A DNA stretch of 64,000 nucleotides from Arthrobacter sp. efr-133-TYG-118 (GTDB lineage Bacteria > Actinomycetota > Actinomycetes > Actinomycetales > Micrococcaceae), in assembly GCF_030209755.1 (NCBI RefSeq), contig NZ_JARVRH010000004.1, positions 124,001 through 188,000 of the forward strand, in the 5' to 3' direction. Each line of letters begins with the position of its first letter. Within the stretch, counting starts at the first letter, position 1. Below the pieces are notes generated by a model that had not been told where the DNA came from, searched no databases, and saw only the letters and a list, made by a program, of their open reading frames with translations. The position numbers and the translations under genes are program-made. Of the stretch, positions 36,808-45,737 are shown in pieces.

Positions 36808-37409
36808 CGGGGACGCGGGCGCAGCAGCACTGCGGCCACCACACCCCCTACGGCCCCGCCAAGGTGCGCCTGCCAGGAGACGATCCCCATCACGAGGGGC
36901 AGCAAGCCGAACAAGATGCTGCCATACGCCAGGAAAAGCACCACGGACAACAGGATTTGCCACCAGCTGCGGTTGAAGAAGCCGCGCACCAGCAGGAACG
37001 CGAAGAGCCCGAAAACCAGGCCCGACGCGCCCACTGTCACCCCTCCCCCGCCGATGAGCCAGACCGCAAGGCCTGAGCCTAGCCAGCTAAACGCAAGAGC
37101 CGTCAGGAACACCCGGAGACCGGACAGGAACACCAGGAATCCGAAGATGACCAACGGCAGCGCATTGGACAGGAGATGGCCGAAATTGGCATGGAGCAAC
37201 GGGAACGTCAGGATGTCGAACACCCCGTCCACGCTCCGCGGCCGCAGCCCGAAAATGACGTTGAGGCTGTGTGACATCAAGGTGTTGACCAGTTCGATCA
37301 CAGCCAGCAGCGCTACGAAGCCGCCCATGAACAGCAATCCGCCCTTGGCGCGGGTGGCCAGTGAATCCTTGGCCGGTATCTGCCCGTCCTCGTCGCGGTA
37401 AAGCGCCAT
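36786..37409 (-). CDS. Rhomboid family intramembrane serine protease
   Basis: A 207-residue membrane protease with six predicted helices. HANFGHLLSN (His73, His78, Asn82) is the conserved helix-2 motif, GASG with Ser129 is the nucleophile and His172 in AHLGG completes the dyad. It would cut transmembrane substrates within the membrane; substrates unknown. The ATG at 37409 starts the recognisable protein. It lies 13 bp after threonine ammonia-lyase on the same strand. Confidence 0.9.
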   Translation of the reverse strand: MALYRDEDGQIPAKDSLATRAKGGLLFMGGFVALLAVIELVNTLMSHSLNVIFGLRPRSVDGVFDILTFPLLHANFGHLLSNALPLVIFGFLVFLSGLRVFLTALAFSWLGSGLAVWLIGGGGVTVGASGLVFGLFAFLLVRGFFNRSWWQILLSVVLFLAYGSILFGLLPLVMGIVSWQAHLGGAVGGVVAAVLLRPRPRAVAQPN

Positions 37410-37422
37410 GGTCAGCAGCCCG

Positions 37423-38661
37423 TCAGTGCACGACGATCGGGTGGAAGCCCTCGGCCCGAAGGGCTGCCAGGACCTGCTCACTGTGCTCGTGGCCTTTGGT
37501 TTCCAGGTTGACGGTGATGGAGACGTCGCCCATGCTGATCGCACCACCCACGCGGGTGTGGTCCAGTCCGGTCACATTGGCATCGTTTTCGGCGATGATC
37601 CGGGCGATGGTGGCCAAGGAACCGGGCCGGTCGTCCAGCATCATGCGCACGGTCATGTAGCGTCCGGCCGCTGAGAGGCCGCGCTGGATCACCTTGAGCA
37701 TCAGCATGGGGTCGATGTTGCCGCCGGACAGGATGACGGCAGTGGTTCCGGGGTTTTCGATCTTGCCGTCCATGAGGGCCGCGACCCCGACAGCACCGGC
37801 CGGCTCGACCACCATCTTGGCCCGCTCGAGCAGGAAGATGAGCGCCCGGGCCAAGGAGTCTTCGCTCACGGTCACGACGTCGTCCACGAGTTCGCGGATG
37901 ATGCTGAAAGGCAGCTGGCCGGGGCGACCGACGGCGATGCCATCCGCCATCGTGGAAACCTTCTTGAGCGGCACCAAGGCATCAGCGGCGAGCGACGGCG
38001 GGTAGGCGGCCGCATTCTCGGCCTGCACTCCGATGATCCGGATCTCGCGTCCCAGCTCCCTGGCCCTCGCTTTGACGGCGACTGCGACGCCGGCGAGCAA
38101 GCCGCCGCCGCCAACGCCCATGAGGATAGTGTCAACGTTGGGGACCTGGTCCAGGATTTCGAGCCCGACGGTGCCTTGGCCCGCCACGACGTCGACATTG
38201 TCGAAGGGGTGGACGAAGACGGCACCCGTTTCGTTCGCGTAGCGCTGCGCCTCGGCCAGTGCCTCATCGACGTTGTGTCCGTGCAGGACAACTTCGGCTC
38301 CGTGGCTGCGGGTCGCGGCAAGCTTCGGAAGCGCTACACCGAGCGGCATGTAGATGCGTGCCTTGATTCCCAGGCTTTTCGCCGCCACAGCAACGCCTTG
38401 CGCGTGGTTGCCTGCCGAAGCCGCGACCACACCGCGTTTCTTTTCCTCAGGAGACAGGCGCGCCATCCGCACGTAGGCACCACGGACCTTGAAGGAACCT
38501 GCCCGCTGGAGGTTCTCGCATTTGAAGAAGACCTCTCCGCCTACCATGGCTCCCAGTGCCCGCGAGGACTCGATGGGGGTCTTGGTAATAATGCCCTCGA
38601 GCAGCTCCCGCGCCTTAAGGACATCGTCCAGGGTGACGGGCAGGGTATCGAGGGTATTCAC
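37423..38661 (-). CDS. ilvA: Threonine ammonia-lyase (with C-terminal ACT domain)
   Basis: PLP enzyme deaminating threonine to 2-oxobutanoate for isoleucine synthesis or catabolism. The 412-residue protein has the PLP lysine in RAGSFKVRGA (Lys58), SAGNHAQGVA and the phosphate-binding GVGGGGLLAG. A single ACT domain occupies about residues 330-412 (MMLDDRPGSLATIARII). This one-ACT form is shorter than the two-ACT biosynthetic IlvA of Escherichia coli and resembles the actinobacterial type. AAAGGAG precedes the GTG start. It is 3 bp downstream of the AI-2E gene and probably shares its transcript. Confidence 0.93.
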   Translation of the reverse strand: MNTLDTLPVTLDDVLKARELLEGIITKTPIESSRALGAMVGGEVFFKCENLQRAGSFKVRGAYVRMARLSPEEKKRGVVAASAGNHAQGVAVAAKSLGIKARIYMPLGVALPKLAATRSHGAEVVLHGHNVDEALAEAQRYANETGAVFVHPFDNVDVVAGQGTVGLEILDQVPNVDTILMGVGGGGLLAGVAVAVKARARELGREIRIIGVQAENAAAYPPSLAADALVPLKKVSTMADGIAVGRPGQLPFSIIRELVDDVVTVSEDSLARALIFLLERAKMVVEPAGAVGVAALMDGKIENPGTTAVILSGGNIDPMLMLKVIQRGLSAAGRYMTVRMMLDDRPGSLATIARIIAENDANVTGLDHTRVGGAISMGDVSITVNLETKGHEHSEQVLAALRAEGFHPIVVH

Positions 38662-38664
38662 GGG

Positions 38665-39990
38665 TTATTCTCCTTTGTTGGTGTGCTCTGCGGCATCCTT
38701 GGGGAATGTTCGTTCCGCAGCCGCGTGCTGACCTGCGGCGCCTTCGCCGCTGTTGGACCGTGCGCCCGCGTTGGCGCCGGGACGGTGGATTTCCTTGATG
38801 GTGGGTTCCTCATCGGAGTCCGGTGGTGCAATCCCTGCGCCGGCGTACGCCGTCATCAGTCCTTCATCATGTTCCCACGTCCGCGCGGCAATATAGCGAA
38901 CCGCCGTATTTGCTACGGCGAGGAGCGGGACGGCAAAGAGCGCTCCCGGGATTCCGGCGAGATAGGAGCCGGCTGCAACGGACAAGATCACGGCGACGGG
39001 GTGCAGTGATACGGCTTTGCCCATGATGAGCGGCTGGAGGATATGGCTCTCGAGCTGCTGCACGAAGAGCACGATGGCCAGCATGACGAGCGCGTTGACG
39101 GGACCGTTGGCCACCAAAGCCAGGAGCACGGCGATGGCTCCCGTCACAAGGGCACCGACCACCGGGATAAATGAGCCGATGAACACCAAGACACCCAGCG
39201 GCAGGGCGAGGGGAACCTGGATAATCGCCGCGCCGACGCCGATCCCCACAGCGTCCACGAACGCAACGAACATCTGGATGCGCACGTAGCTGACCATGGA
39301 CGACCATCCGCGCCGGCCGGCGCCGTAAGCCGCTGCGCGTGCGGTCCTGGGCAGGAGCCCGACGATGAACCGCCAGATCCTGGATCCTTCCAGAAGGAAG
39401 AAGATCAGGATGAAGAGGGCCAGCACCATGCCGGCGGCAAAATGCCCGGCAGTACTGCCGAACGACAGGGCGCCGCTGAGGATGCTGCTGCTGTTGTTCT
39501 GCAGGGCCGAGGTGGCGCCCTGGATGTAGGTGTCGATCTGGTCCGCGGTCAGATGCAGCGGCCCGTCAGCGAGCCACGCCTGGATTTGCTGGATGCCCGT
39601 AAGCGCTTCCTGCCATAGCTCGCCGAATCCCACAGCGAGCTGCCGCCCCACCAACGCCAAGGCTCCCGCAATGACCCCGAGGAATCCCACCACCGTAATG
39701 GCAACGGCCGCTCCATGCGGCATCCTGAGCTTCCTGAGCCACCCCGTGACCGGATAGAGCAAGCCGGCAAGAAGGGAGGCGACCATGAGCGGGATGATCA
39801 GGAAGCTGACCTTCCCCAACAGCCAAATAAGGGCCCCAACTACCACCAATATGAGGCCCATCCGCCAGGCCCACGCGGCAGCGATCCGTACTCCGTACGG
39901 GATGTCCTGCGCAATGTGGTGCTCGGGCACCGGCCTTGGCACGGTCGAAACGGGGTCACTTGTTGGCGTGGCGTCCTGTACTGGCGTCAT
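38665..39990 (-). CDS. AI-2E family transporter (PerM/TqsA-like)
   Basis: A 441-residue membrane protein with about eight helices. The family pattern is visible: an N-terminal pair of helices (FLIIPLMVASLLAGLLYPVTGWL), a periplasmic stretch of about 90 residues, and the conserved GSFIPVVGALVTGAIAVLLAL, QQLESHILQPLIMGKAVSLHP and GIPGALFAVPLLAV near the C-terminal end. The family includes quorum-signal and sodium/proton exporters; the substrate here is unknown. The C-terminal tail of 60 residues is hydrophilic and contains the ribosome-binding site for ilvA. Confidence 0.92.
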   Translation of the reverse strand: MTPVQDATPTSDPVSTVPRPVPEHHIAQDIPYGVRIAAAWAWRMGLILVVVGALIWLLGKVSFLIIPLMVASLLAGLLYPVTGWLRKLRMPHGAAVAITVVGFLGVIAGALALVGRQLAVGFGELWQEALTGIQQIQAWLADGPLHLTADQIDTYIQGATSALQNNSSSILSGALSFGSTAGHFAAGMVLALFILIFFLLEGSRIWRFIVGLLPRTARAAAYGAGRRGWSSMVSYVRIQMFVAFVDAVGIGVGAAIIQVPLALPLGVLVFIGSFIPVVGALVTGAIAVLLALVANGPVNALVMLAIVLFVQQLESHILQPLIMGKAVSLHPVAVILSVAAGSYLAGIPGALFAVPLLAVANTAVRYIAARTWEHDEGLMTAYAGAGIAPPDSDEEPTIKEIHRPGANAGARSNSGEGAAGQHAAAERTFPKDAAEHTNKGE

Positions 39991-40031
39991 TCACCCATAA
40001 TTCCGCAGGGAGTGCCGGATGGGAAACCCAT

Positions 40032-40982
40032 CTACAGCGCGCCCACGATTCCCCACCTCATGGTGAAGGTCTCCCCTGGTTCAAGCCACCGGAGGCCCTC
40101 CCTCGAGTTGAAGGCGTTCGCCGGACCGGTCATGGGCTCGATCGCAACGGCCTTCGAACGGCCCGGAAAAGTATCCGTGACGAAGACATGGACGTAGGCG
40201 CAGTTTTCGTCCTGCTCCAAGGAAACGCTCCGGCCGTCCGGCGCCGAGAGCGTTTGGCGGGCGATGCCGCCGTCGAATTCCAGATCGGTGAACGCCACAT
40301 CGATATCCAGGCCTCCCACGCTCCGGCCGCCGCCGAGATCAAAATCGCCGTCGACAGGTACCGAACCACGCGGGATCAGCCGCTCGTCGGCCACGAGCCG
40401 CGTGCCGGCGTGGACAGTCAGGGCCATCTCTTCCGGCGGAACGTCCCCCACGCGCAAATAAGGGTGCGCCCCGAGCACGAAGGGCGCGGGAGCCGCCGAA
40501 TCGTTGATGAAACTCTGGGAAACCCGCAACGCGAGCGCCTCGTCGATCTCGTAACGTACCTGGTGCCGGGCCAGGAAGGGATATCCATGCTGCGGGAAGA
40601 TCACGGCTTCGAGGGTCACGGAGAATTGGTCTTCGGCCGCGAAGGCGTAGGACGAGTTGCGCAGGAGCCCGTGGCTCGCGTTGTTGCGGGACACCTCCGT
40701 GATGTCCAGTTGCTGCTTCTTGCCGTCGAGGTACCAGATCCCGTCCTCGATCCGGTTGGCCCAGGGGGCCAAGGTAATTCCGGTCGCGCCGGGCGGAAGT
40801 TGCCCGTCGCCATAGCTCTCGGTGAGCTGGACGCCGCCGCGGCTGAACAACCGCAAGCCCGCAGCGAGCTCAGTGACGACGGCGAGTGCGTCACCGCGGC
40901 GGATTTCGAATTGGCGTCCGCTGGCAAAGCGACGGGGTACGGTCTCTTCGCCCGGCGCGGAAAAGGGTGTGGTGGGAGGCAT
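40032..40982 (-). CDS. Aldose 1-epimerase family protein (galactose mutarotase-like)
   Basis: A beta-sandwich enzyme of about 316 residues that interconverts sugar anomers. Visible family motifs are LAPWANRIEDGIW, NNASHGLLRNSSYAF (His as catalytic residue), LGAHPYLRV (second His) and EPMTGPANAFNS near the C-terminus. It is divergent from galT-galK and likely serves the same galactose pathway. Several starts are possible: ATG at 40982 (chosen), ATG at 41000 or TTG at 41036. Confidence 0.9.
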   Translation of the reverse strand: MPPTTPFSAPGEETVPRRFASGRQFEIRRGDALAVVTELAAGLRLFSRGGVQLTESYGDGQLPPGATGITLAPWANRIEDGIWYLDGKKQQLDITEVSRNNASHGLLRNSSYAFAAEDQFSVTLEAVIFPQHGYPFLARHQVRYEIDEALALRVSQSFINDSAAPAPFVLGAHPYLRVGDVPPEEMALTVHAGTRLVADERLIPRGSVPVDGDFDLGGGRSVGGLDIDVAFTDLEFDGGIARQTLSAPDGRSVSLEQDENCAYVHVFVTDTFPGRSKAVAIEPMTGPANAFNSREGLRWLEPGETFTMRWGIVGAL

Positions 40983-41029
40983 GGCACCACCGTACTGCAT
41001 CCCGGGTGTTGCTTGGTTCGATCCCTCAA

Positions 41030-41085
41030 TGTTCAATTTTGTTAGTTATTTTGCCTTTTTGAGCACTCTGTGGCACCATAAATCC
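41030..41085. promoter_or_regulatory. AT-rich divergent control region of aldose epimerase and galTK
   Basis: The most AT-rich stretch near these genes. It contains GTTCAATTTTG and GTTAGTTATTTTG as imperfect direct repeats (41031-41053). Repeats of this kind often bind sugar-responsive repressors (inference); no -10 could be fixed with confidence. Confidence 0.35.
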
Positions 41086-42219
41086 ATGACTCGCCTTACC
41101 AGCACGCGCCTCGCCGATGGCCGGGAGCTGATCTATTTCGACGACGCCGGCTCACCGGAGCGCGACCCCGGCTCGCTGACGGATCACCGTGAGCTGCCTC
41201 CGCGCGCTGATCCGGGCGAGCTGCGCTACGACGCGCTGAGCGGTGAGTGGGTCGCCGTCGCGGCACACCGCCAGAGCCGCACCCACCTGCCCCCCGCGGA
41301 CCAATGTCCGATCTGCCCCACTACGCCCGCAAACCCTTCGGAAATTCCCGCGCCGGACTACGACGTCGTGGTTTTCGAGAACCGCTTCCCGTCGCTGGGA
41401 CCGGCGGTCGGGACGATTCCAGGCACCCCTGCCTGGGGAACGGCAGGCCCCGCCTACGGCCGCTGCGAAGTTGTTTCGTTTACCCCCAGCCACACCGGAT
41501 CCTTTGCCGAGCTTGGCGAAACCAGGGCGCGCACGGTCATTGAGGCCTGGGCGCACAGGACCGAGGCGCTCAGCGCGCTCCCGGGAATCCAGCAGGTGTT
41601 TCCGTTCGAAAACCGGGGTGCGGACATCGGGGTAACGCTCCACCACCCGCATGGACAGATCTATGCCTACCCCTACGTCACGCCGCGGGCGGCAAGCCTT
41701 GGCGCCGCTGCCGGCCGGCACTTCGACAACTCCAAGGGCCGGGAATCGCTGACGTCCTCGATCCTCCAGGCCGAACGGCAGGACGGGAGCCGCATGGTGC
41801 TCGAAGGCGAGCACTTCAGTGCCTACGTGCCGTTCGCCGCCCGCTGGCCGCTGGAGGTGCACCTCGTCCCGCATCGCCAGGTTCCGGACCTCGCAGCCTT
41901 GAGCGGCGAAGAACGCGACGAACTGGCCCACGTCTACCTTGAGTTGCTCAAGCGCATGGACGCCCTGTACCCAACTCCCACGCCGTACATTTCCGCGTGG
42001 CACCAGGCACCCCTCGACGCTTCATTGAGGTCCTCCGGCCACCTGCACCTGCAACTCACCTCCCCGCGCCGTGCCGCCGACAAGCTCAAGTACCTTGCCG
42101 GTTCCGAGGCGGCCATGGGAGCCTTCATCAACGACACAACGCCCGAATCCGTGGCAGAACGGCTGCGCGCCGTCGCCAGCGATTCGCAGCGCGCTATTCC
42201 CGAAGGGGCACCAGCATGA
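41086..42219 (+). CDS. galT: Galactose-1-phosphate uridylyltransferase
   Basis: Leloir-pathway enzyme transferring UMP from UDP-glucose to galactose-1-phosphate. The 377-residue protein has the catalytic HPHGQ with His189 and, at CPIC (Cys74, Cys77), a zinc site as in class I GalT. GHLHLQLTSPRR near the end supports class I. The ATG at 41086 is chosen from homology; a much longer frame upstream is antisense to the epimerase gene and not real. It overlaps galK by ATGA. galE is not in this window. Confidence 0.95.
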   Translation: MTRLTSTRLADGRELIYFDDAGSPERDPGSLTDHRELPPRADPGELRYDALSGEWVAVAAHRQSRTHLPPADQCPICPTTPANPSEIPAPDYDVVVFENRFPSLGPAVGTIPGTPAWGTAGPAYGRCEVVSFTPSHTGSFAELGETRARTVIEAWAHRTEALSALPGIQQVFPFENRGADIGVTLHHPHGQIYAYPYVTPRAASLGAAAGRHFDNSKGRESLTSSILQAERQDGSRMVLEGEHFSAYVPFAARWPLEVHLVPHRQVPDLAALSGEERDELAHVYLELLKRMDALYPTPTPYISAWHQAPLDASLRSSGHLHLQLTSPRRAADKLKYLAGSEAAMGAFINDTTPESVAERLRAVASDSQRAIPEGAPA

Positions 42220-43385
42220 CTTCCACTCCCGACGCCCCCGCCCTGAGCGACCTGTCCGGGCTTTTCGAGTCGACGTTCGGTTCAGCCCCCGACGGCGTAT
42301 GGCAGGCACCGGGACGCGTGAACCTGATCGGCGAGCACACCGATTACAACGAGGGCTTCGTTTTGCCGTTCGCAATCGACAAGACCGCGAAGGTCGCAGT
42401 CCGGATCCGCCGTGATTCACGCGTCCGGCTGCTGTCCACTTTCGGCGGGCAGGGCCTGGTCGAAGCCGACGTCGACATGTTGGTTCCGGAAGCGGCCAAG
42501 GGCTGGACGAAGTATCCGCTCGGTGTGGCCTGGGCTTTGCAACAGCGCGGCATCCTTGTCCCTGGCTTCGATCTCCTCATGGATTCGGATGTCCCCCTTG
42601 GCGCGGGCCTCTCGTCCTCGCACGCCATCGAATGCGCAGTCATCTCGGCGCTCAACGAGCTGACTGGTGCGGGACTGGGCGCCGAAGACATGGTCCTGGC
42701 AACGCAGAGGGCCGAAAACGACTTCGTGGGCGCCCCCACCGGAATCATGGACCAGTCGGCATCGCTTCGCGGGTCAAAGGGCCATGCGGTCTTCCTGGAC
42801 TGCCGCGACCAGAGCGTACAACTGGTCCCCTTTGACGCCGAGGAAGCCGGGCTCGTGCTGCTGGTCATCGACACCAAGGTTTCCCATTCGCATGCGGACG
42901 GCGGCTATGCCTCGCGTCGGGCTTCCTGCGAATTGGGCGCCCAGGTACTGGGGGTCCCGGCCCTTCGCGACGTTGGCATCGGCGATCTGGAGGAAGCCAG
43001 CGGCCTCCTGGACAGCACGACTTTCCGACGGGTGCGGCACGTCGTCACGGAGAATGACCGCGTGCTGCAGACCGTGGAACGACTCACCACGGACGGGCCC
43101 GCCCATATCGGCAGGCTCCTGGATGCGAGCCATGCGTCCATGCGGGACGACTTCGAGATCTCGTGCCCGGAACTGGATCTCGCGGTGGAAACCTCCCGCG
43201 CCCACGGCGCCATCGGTGCCCGGATGACAGGAGGCGGTTTCGGCGGCTCGGCTATTGCCCTCACCCCGGTGGGCCATGAGCAAGAGGTGCGCGACGCCGT
43301 CGTACGCGCCTTCGCGGCGGCCGGTTTCACGACGCCGGACATCTTCACCGTGACCCCGGCCGCCGGGGCCAAACGCCTCGCCTGA
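42216..43385 (+). CDS. galK: Galactokinase
   Basis: GHMP kinase phosphorylating galactose at C1. The 389-residue protein carries the galactokinase signature GRVNLIGEHTDYNEG at 33-47, the ATP loop PLGAGLSSSHA near 125-135, and the third GHMP motif GARMTGGGFGGSAIAL near the C-terminus. Translation is coupled to galT by ATGA. A read-through from upstream frames is not needed. Together with the divergent epimerase this gives three of the Leloir steps. Confidence 0.96.
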   Translation: MTSTPDAPALSDLSGLFESTFGSAPDGVWQAPGRVNLIGEHTDYNEGFVLPFAIDKTAKVAVRIRRDSRVRLLSTFGGQGLVEADVDMLVPEAAKGWTKYPLGVAWALQQRGILVPGFDLLMDSDVPLGAGLSSSHAIECAVISALNELTGAGLGAEDMVLATQRAENDFVGAPTGIMDQSASLRGSKGHAVFLDCRDQSVQLVPFDAEEAGLVLLVIDTKVSHSHADGGYASRRASCELGAQVLGVPALRDVGIGDLEEASGLLDSTTFRRVRHVVTENDRVLQTVERLTTDGPAHIGRLLDASHASMRDDFEISCPELDLAVETSRAHGAIGARMTGGGFGGSAIALTPVGHEQEVRDAVVRAFAAAGFTTPDIFTVTPAAGAKRLA

Positions 43386-43425
43386 CTGCAGTGCATTCGC
43401 CGCCTTCGGCGAGCGGGCCCCGGCG

Positions 43426-43440
43426 TAAGCTGGGGGCATG
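43426..43440 (+). promoter_or_regulatory. -10 box for thiolase transcript
   Basis: TAAGCT (43426-43431), 6 nt, then the ATG at 43438. The spacer is G-rich (GGGGGC), so a ribosome-binding role cannot be excluded. Confidence 0.45.
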
Positions 43441-44676
43441 ACTGAGGCCGTCATCGTTTCCACCGCTAGAAGCCCCATTGGACGGGCCTTCAAAGGGTCC
43501 CTCAAGGACGAACGTCCCGATGACCTCGCAGCGGCGATGGTGACTGCTGCGCTGGCAAAGATTCCGGCATTCGATCCGGGAGCACTCGATGGCCGCGGCC
43601 TCGATGACCTCTACCTTGGCTGCGCCGAGCCCAGTGGCGAAGCCGGTTCGAACATGGCTCGGGTGGTGACCGTCCTGGCCGGCCTGGACACGGTCCCCGC
43701 GGCCACGATCAACCGCTTCTGCGCCTCGAGCCTGCAGACCCTGCGGATGGCCTTCCACGCGATCAGCTCCGGGGAAGGCCACGCCTTCGTCTCGGCGGGG
43801 GTCGAGTCGGTGTCCCGTTACCAGAACTGGGTCGGCGCAGGGGAAACGGACACCAGCCTGCATAACCCCCTGTTTGAAGCGGCGCGTGCCCGCACGGCGG
43901 CCCGGGCCGCGTCCAACACCCCGTGGACGGATCCCCGCATGGGCGGACGGATGCCCGACGTCTACATCGCGATGGGACAGACCGCCGAGAACGTCGCCAC
44001 GAGCCACGGAATCAGCCGGGCGGAGCAGGACATGTGGGCGGTCCAGAGCCAGAACCGCGCTGAGGCGGCCATTGCCTCCGGTTTCTACGCCCGGGAGATC
44101 ACCCCGTACACCCGCAAAGACGGCACAGTGGTGGAGCGCGACGATTCACCCCGCGCCGGCGTCACCCTGGAAGCCGTCAGCGCTTTGGAGCCGGTCTTCC
44201 GCAAGGAAGGGACCGTGACAGCCGGCAACGCATGCCCGCTCAACGATGGCGCCGCCGCCGTGGTCGTCATGAGCGATGTCCGGGCCCGGGAGCTTGGCCT
44301 CAAGCCGCTGGCACGCATCGTCTCGACCGCCGTCAGCGCCCTTTCCCCGGAACTCATGGGCATGGGACCGGTGGAGTCCTCCCGCCGGGCCCTGGCCTTG
44401 GCGGGGCTGAGCATGGCAGACATTGACCTCGTGGAACTCAACGAAGCCTTCGCCGTCCAGGTAGTGGCGAGCGCCCGCGAACTAGGCATAGATCCCGGGA
44501 AGCTCAACGTTCATGGCGGCGCCATCGCCCTTGGCCACCCCTTTGGCATGACAGGCGCCCGGATGACCACCACTTTGCTCAATGGCCTTCGCGAACGGGA
44601 TGCCACCTTGGGACTGGCGACCCTGTGCGTCGGTGGCGGACAGGGCATGGCTGTGGTCTTCGAGCGGCTGTCGTAA
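43438..44676 (+). CDS. Acetyl-CoA C-acyltransferase (thiolase)
   Basis: A 412-residue thiolase that either splits 3-ketoacyl-CoA or condenses acetyl-CoA. The acyl-carrying Cys95 is in INRFCASSLQT, followed by VSAGVESVSR, NEAFAVQ, and the two further catalytic motifs NVHGGAIALGHPFGMTGAR and CVGGGQGM at the C-terminus. No partner multifunctional FadB lies next to it. The last codons lie in one arm of a 17-bp inverted repeat, with the stop codon in its loop. Confidence 0.94.
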   Translation: MTEAVIVSTARSPIGRAFKGSLKDERPDDLAAAMVTAALAKIPAFDPGALDGRGLDDLYLGCAEPSGEAGSNMARVVTVLAGLDTVPAATINRFCASSLQTLRMAFHAISSGEGHAFVSAGVESVSRYQNWVGAGETDTSLHNPLFEAARARTAARAASNTPWTDPRMGGRMPDVYIAMGQTAENVATSHGISRAEQDMWAVQSQNRAEAAIASGFYAREITPYTRKDGTVVERDDSPRAGVTLEAVSALEPVFRKEGTVTAGNACPLNDGAAAVVVMSDVRARELGLKPLARIVSTAVSALSPELMGMGPVESSRRALALAGLSMADIDLVELNEAFAVQVVASARELGIDPGKLNVHGGAIALGHPFGMTGARMTTTLLNGLRERDATLGLATLCVGGGQGMAVVFERLS

Positions 44677-44692
44677 GCCGCTCGAAGACCAC
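44653..44692. terminator. Bidirectional terminator formed partly by the thiolase coding end
   Basis: Perfect 17-bp arms (44653-44669 and 44676-44692) with a 6-nt loop that contains most of the thiolase stop codon. It lies between two convergent genes and can act in both directions. Confidence 0.8.
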
Positions 44693-44702
44693 CCCGCGTG
44701 AG

Positions 44703-45605
44703 TTAGTCGTCGCCGCGCAGGATCGCCAGCAGGCGGATGATCTCCACGTAGAGCCACACGAGCGTGACGGTCAGACCGAAAGCGGCCGTCCAGGAGTATC
44801 TCTCCGGAGCGCCCTGCCGGACACCCTGTTCGATGCTCGTGAAGTCCATGACCAGGGAGAACGCGGCCAGGCCGATAGCCAGGATGCCGATGAAAACGCC
44901 CAACGGGATGCCGAAGATGTGCACGCTGCTGCTCAGTCCGAATGGCGACTGGACGGCGCCGGTCCACACCAGGACCATGTTGATGACTGCGAAGACGAGG
45001 TAGCCGAGCGTGGCGATCATGAAGAAGCGGATTGCCTTGGGGGTGGCACGCACCTTGCCGCTCTTGAAGAGAGCCAACGTCACGCCGAACACAGCAAGGG
45101 TGCCGATGACTGCCTGCAGGCCGACTCCCGGGAACATGCCATCCAGGAGGCGTGTCAGGCCTCCGAGGAACAAGCCCTCAAGGCCGGCGTAAGTCAGGAT
45201 CAGGGCCGGGGACGGCTGCTTCTTGAAGGAGTTGACCATGCCCAGGGCGAAGCCACCCAACGCGCCGACAATCATGAGGAGGCTTGCCGTGCCGGGAGCT
45301 ACGAACAATGTGACGGCTGCGCCAAGCAACAGCACCGCAAGGCACGCCGCGGTCTTGACGATGACGTCGTCGAAAGTCATACGGCCGGTCTCGGCCGGAC
45401 CGGCTGCGGGCTGGTTGTACATCTGCTGCAGCTGATCGCTGGTCATCGGCGGCTGCACCGACCAGGCGGGCTGGCCGTACTGGCTCTGGCCGTACTGGCT
45501 CTGGCCGTACTGGCTCTGGCCGTGGGAGTAGCTGGGTACAGGCGGAGCCTGTGTGGCTCCACGGAAATTCTTTCCGTTGAAGATCGGGTTGCCGCCGAGT
45601 GCCAT
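44703..45605 (-). CDS. Bax inhibitor-1 / YccA family membrane protein
   Basis: A 300-residue protein with seven predicted helices of the BI-1/LFG family, putative calcium/proton leak channels. The membrane part runs from about residue 90 to the end, closing with VWLYVEIIRLLAILRGDD, the usual acidic C-terminus. The cytoplasmic N-terminus contains three exact SQYGQ repeats from a 15-bp tandem DNA repeat (45474-45520), so its length may vary between strains. The ATG at 45605 has AAGGA 8 nt upstream; earlier frames are unsupported. Confidence 0.9.
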   Translation of the reverse strand: MALGGNPIFNGKNFRGATQAPPVPSYSHGQSQYGQSQYGQSQYGQPAWSVQPPMTSDQLQQMYNQPAAGPAETGRMTFDDVIVKTAACLAVLLLGAAVTLFVAPGTASLLMIVGALGGFALGMVNSFKKQPSPALILTYAGLEGLFLGGLTRLLDGMFPGVGLQAVIGTLAVFGVTLALFKSGKVRATPKAIRFFMIATLGYLVFAVINMVLVWTGAVQSPFGLSSSVHIFGIPLGVFIGILAIGLAAFSLVMDFTSIEQGVRQGAPERYSWTAAFGLTVTLVWLYVEIIRLLAILRGDD

Positions 45606-45696
45606 GGTGGGTGTCCTTCTTGCTGTGGGTGCGAAGTGATAGTTCACGCTACCAATTCCCACGCTTGGTCCGCACCGAAAGTTCCACCGCCGCTGA

Positions 45697-45730
45697 TGCC
45701 GGCACCCTGTTTGTTGTGAGGGTGCCGGCA
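45697..45730 (-). terminator. Terminator of the branched-chain amino-acid transport operon
   Basis: Perfect 12-bp arms (45697-45708 with 45719-45730, loop of 10) just beyond the livF stop. Confidence 0.8.
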
Positions 45731-45737
45731 CATGCGG

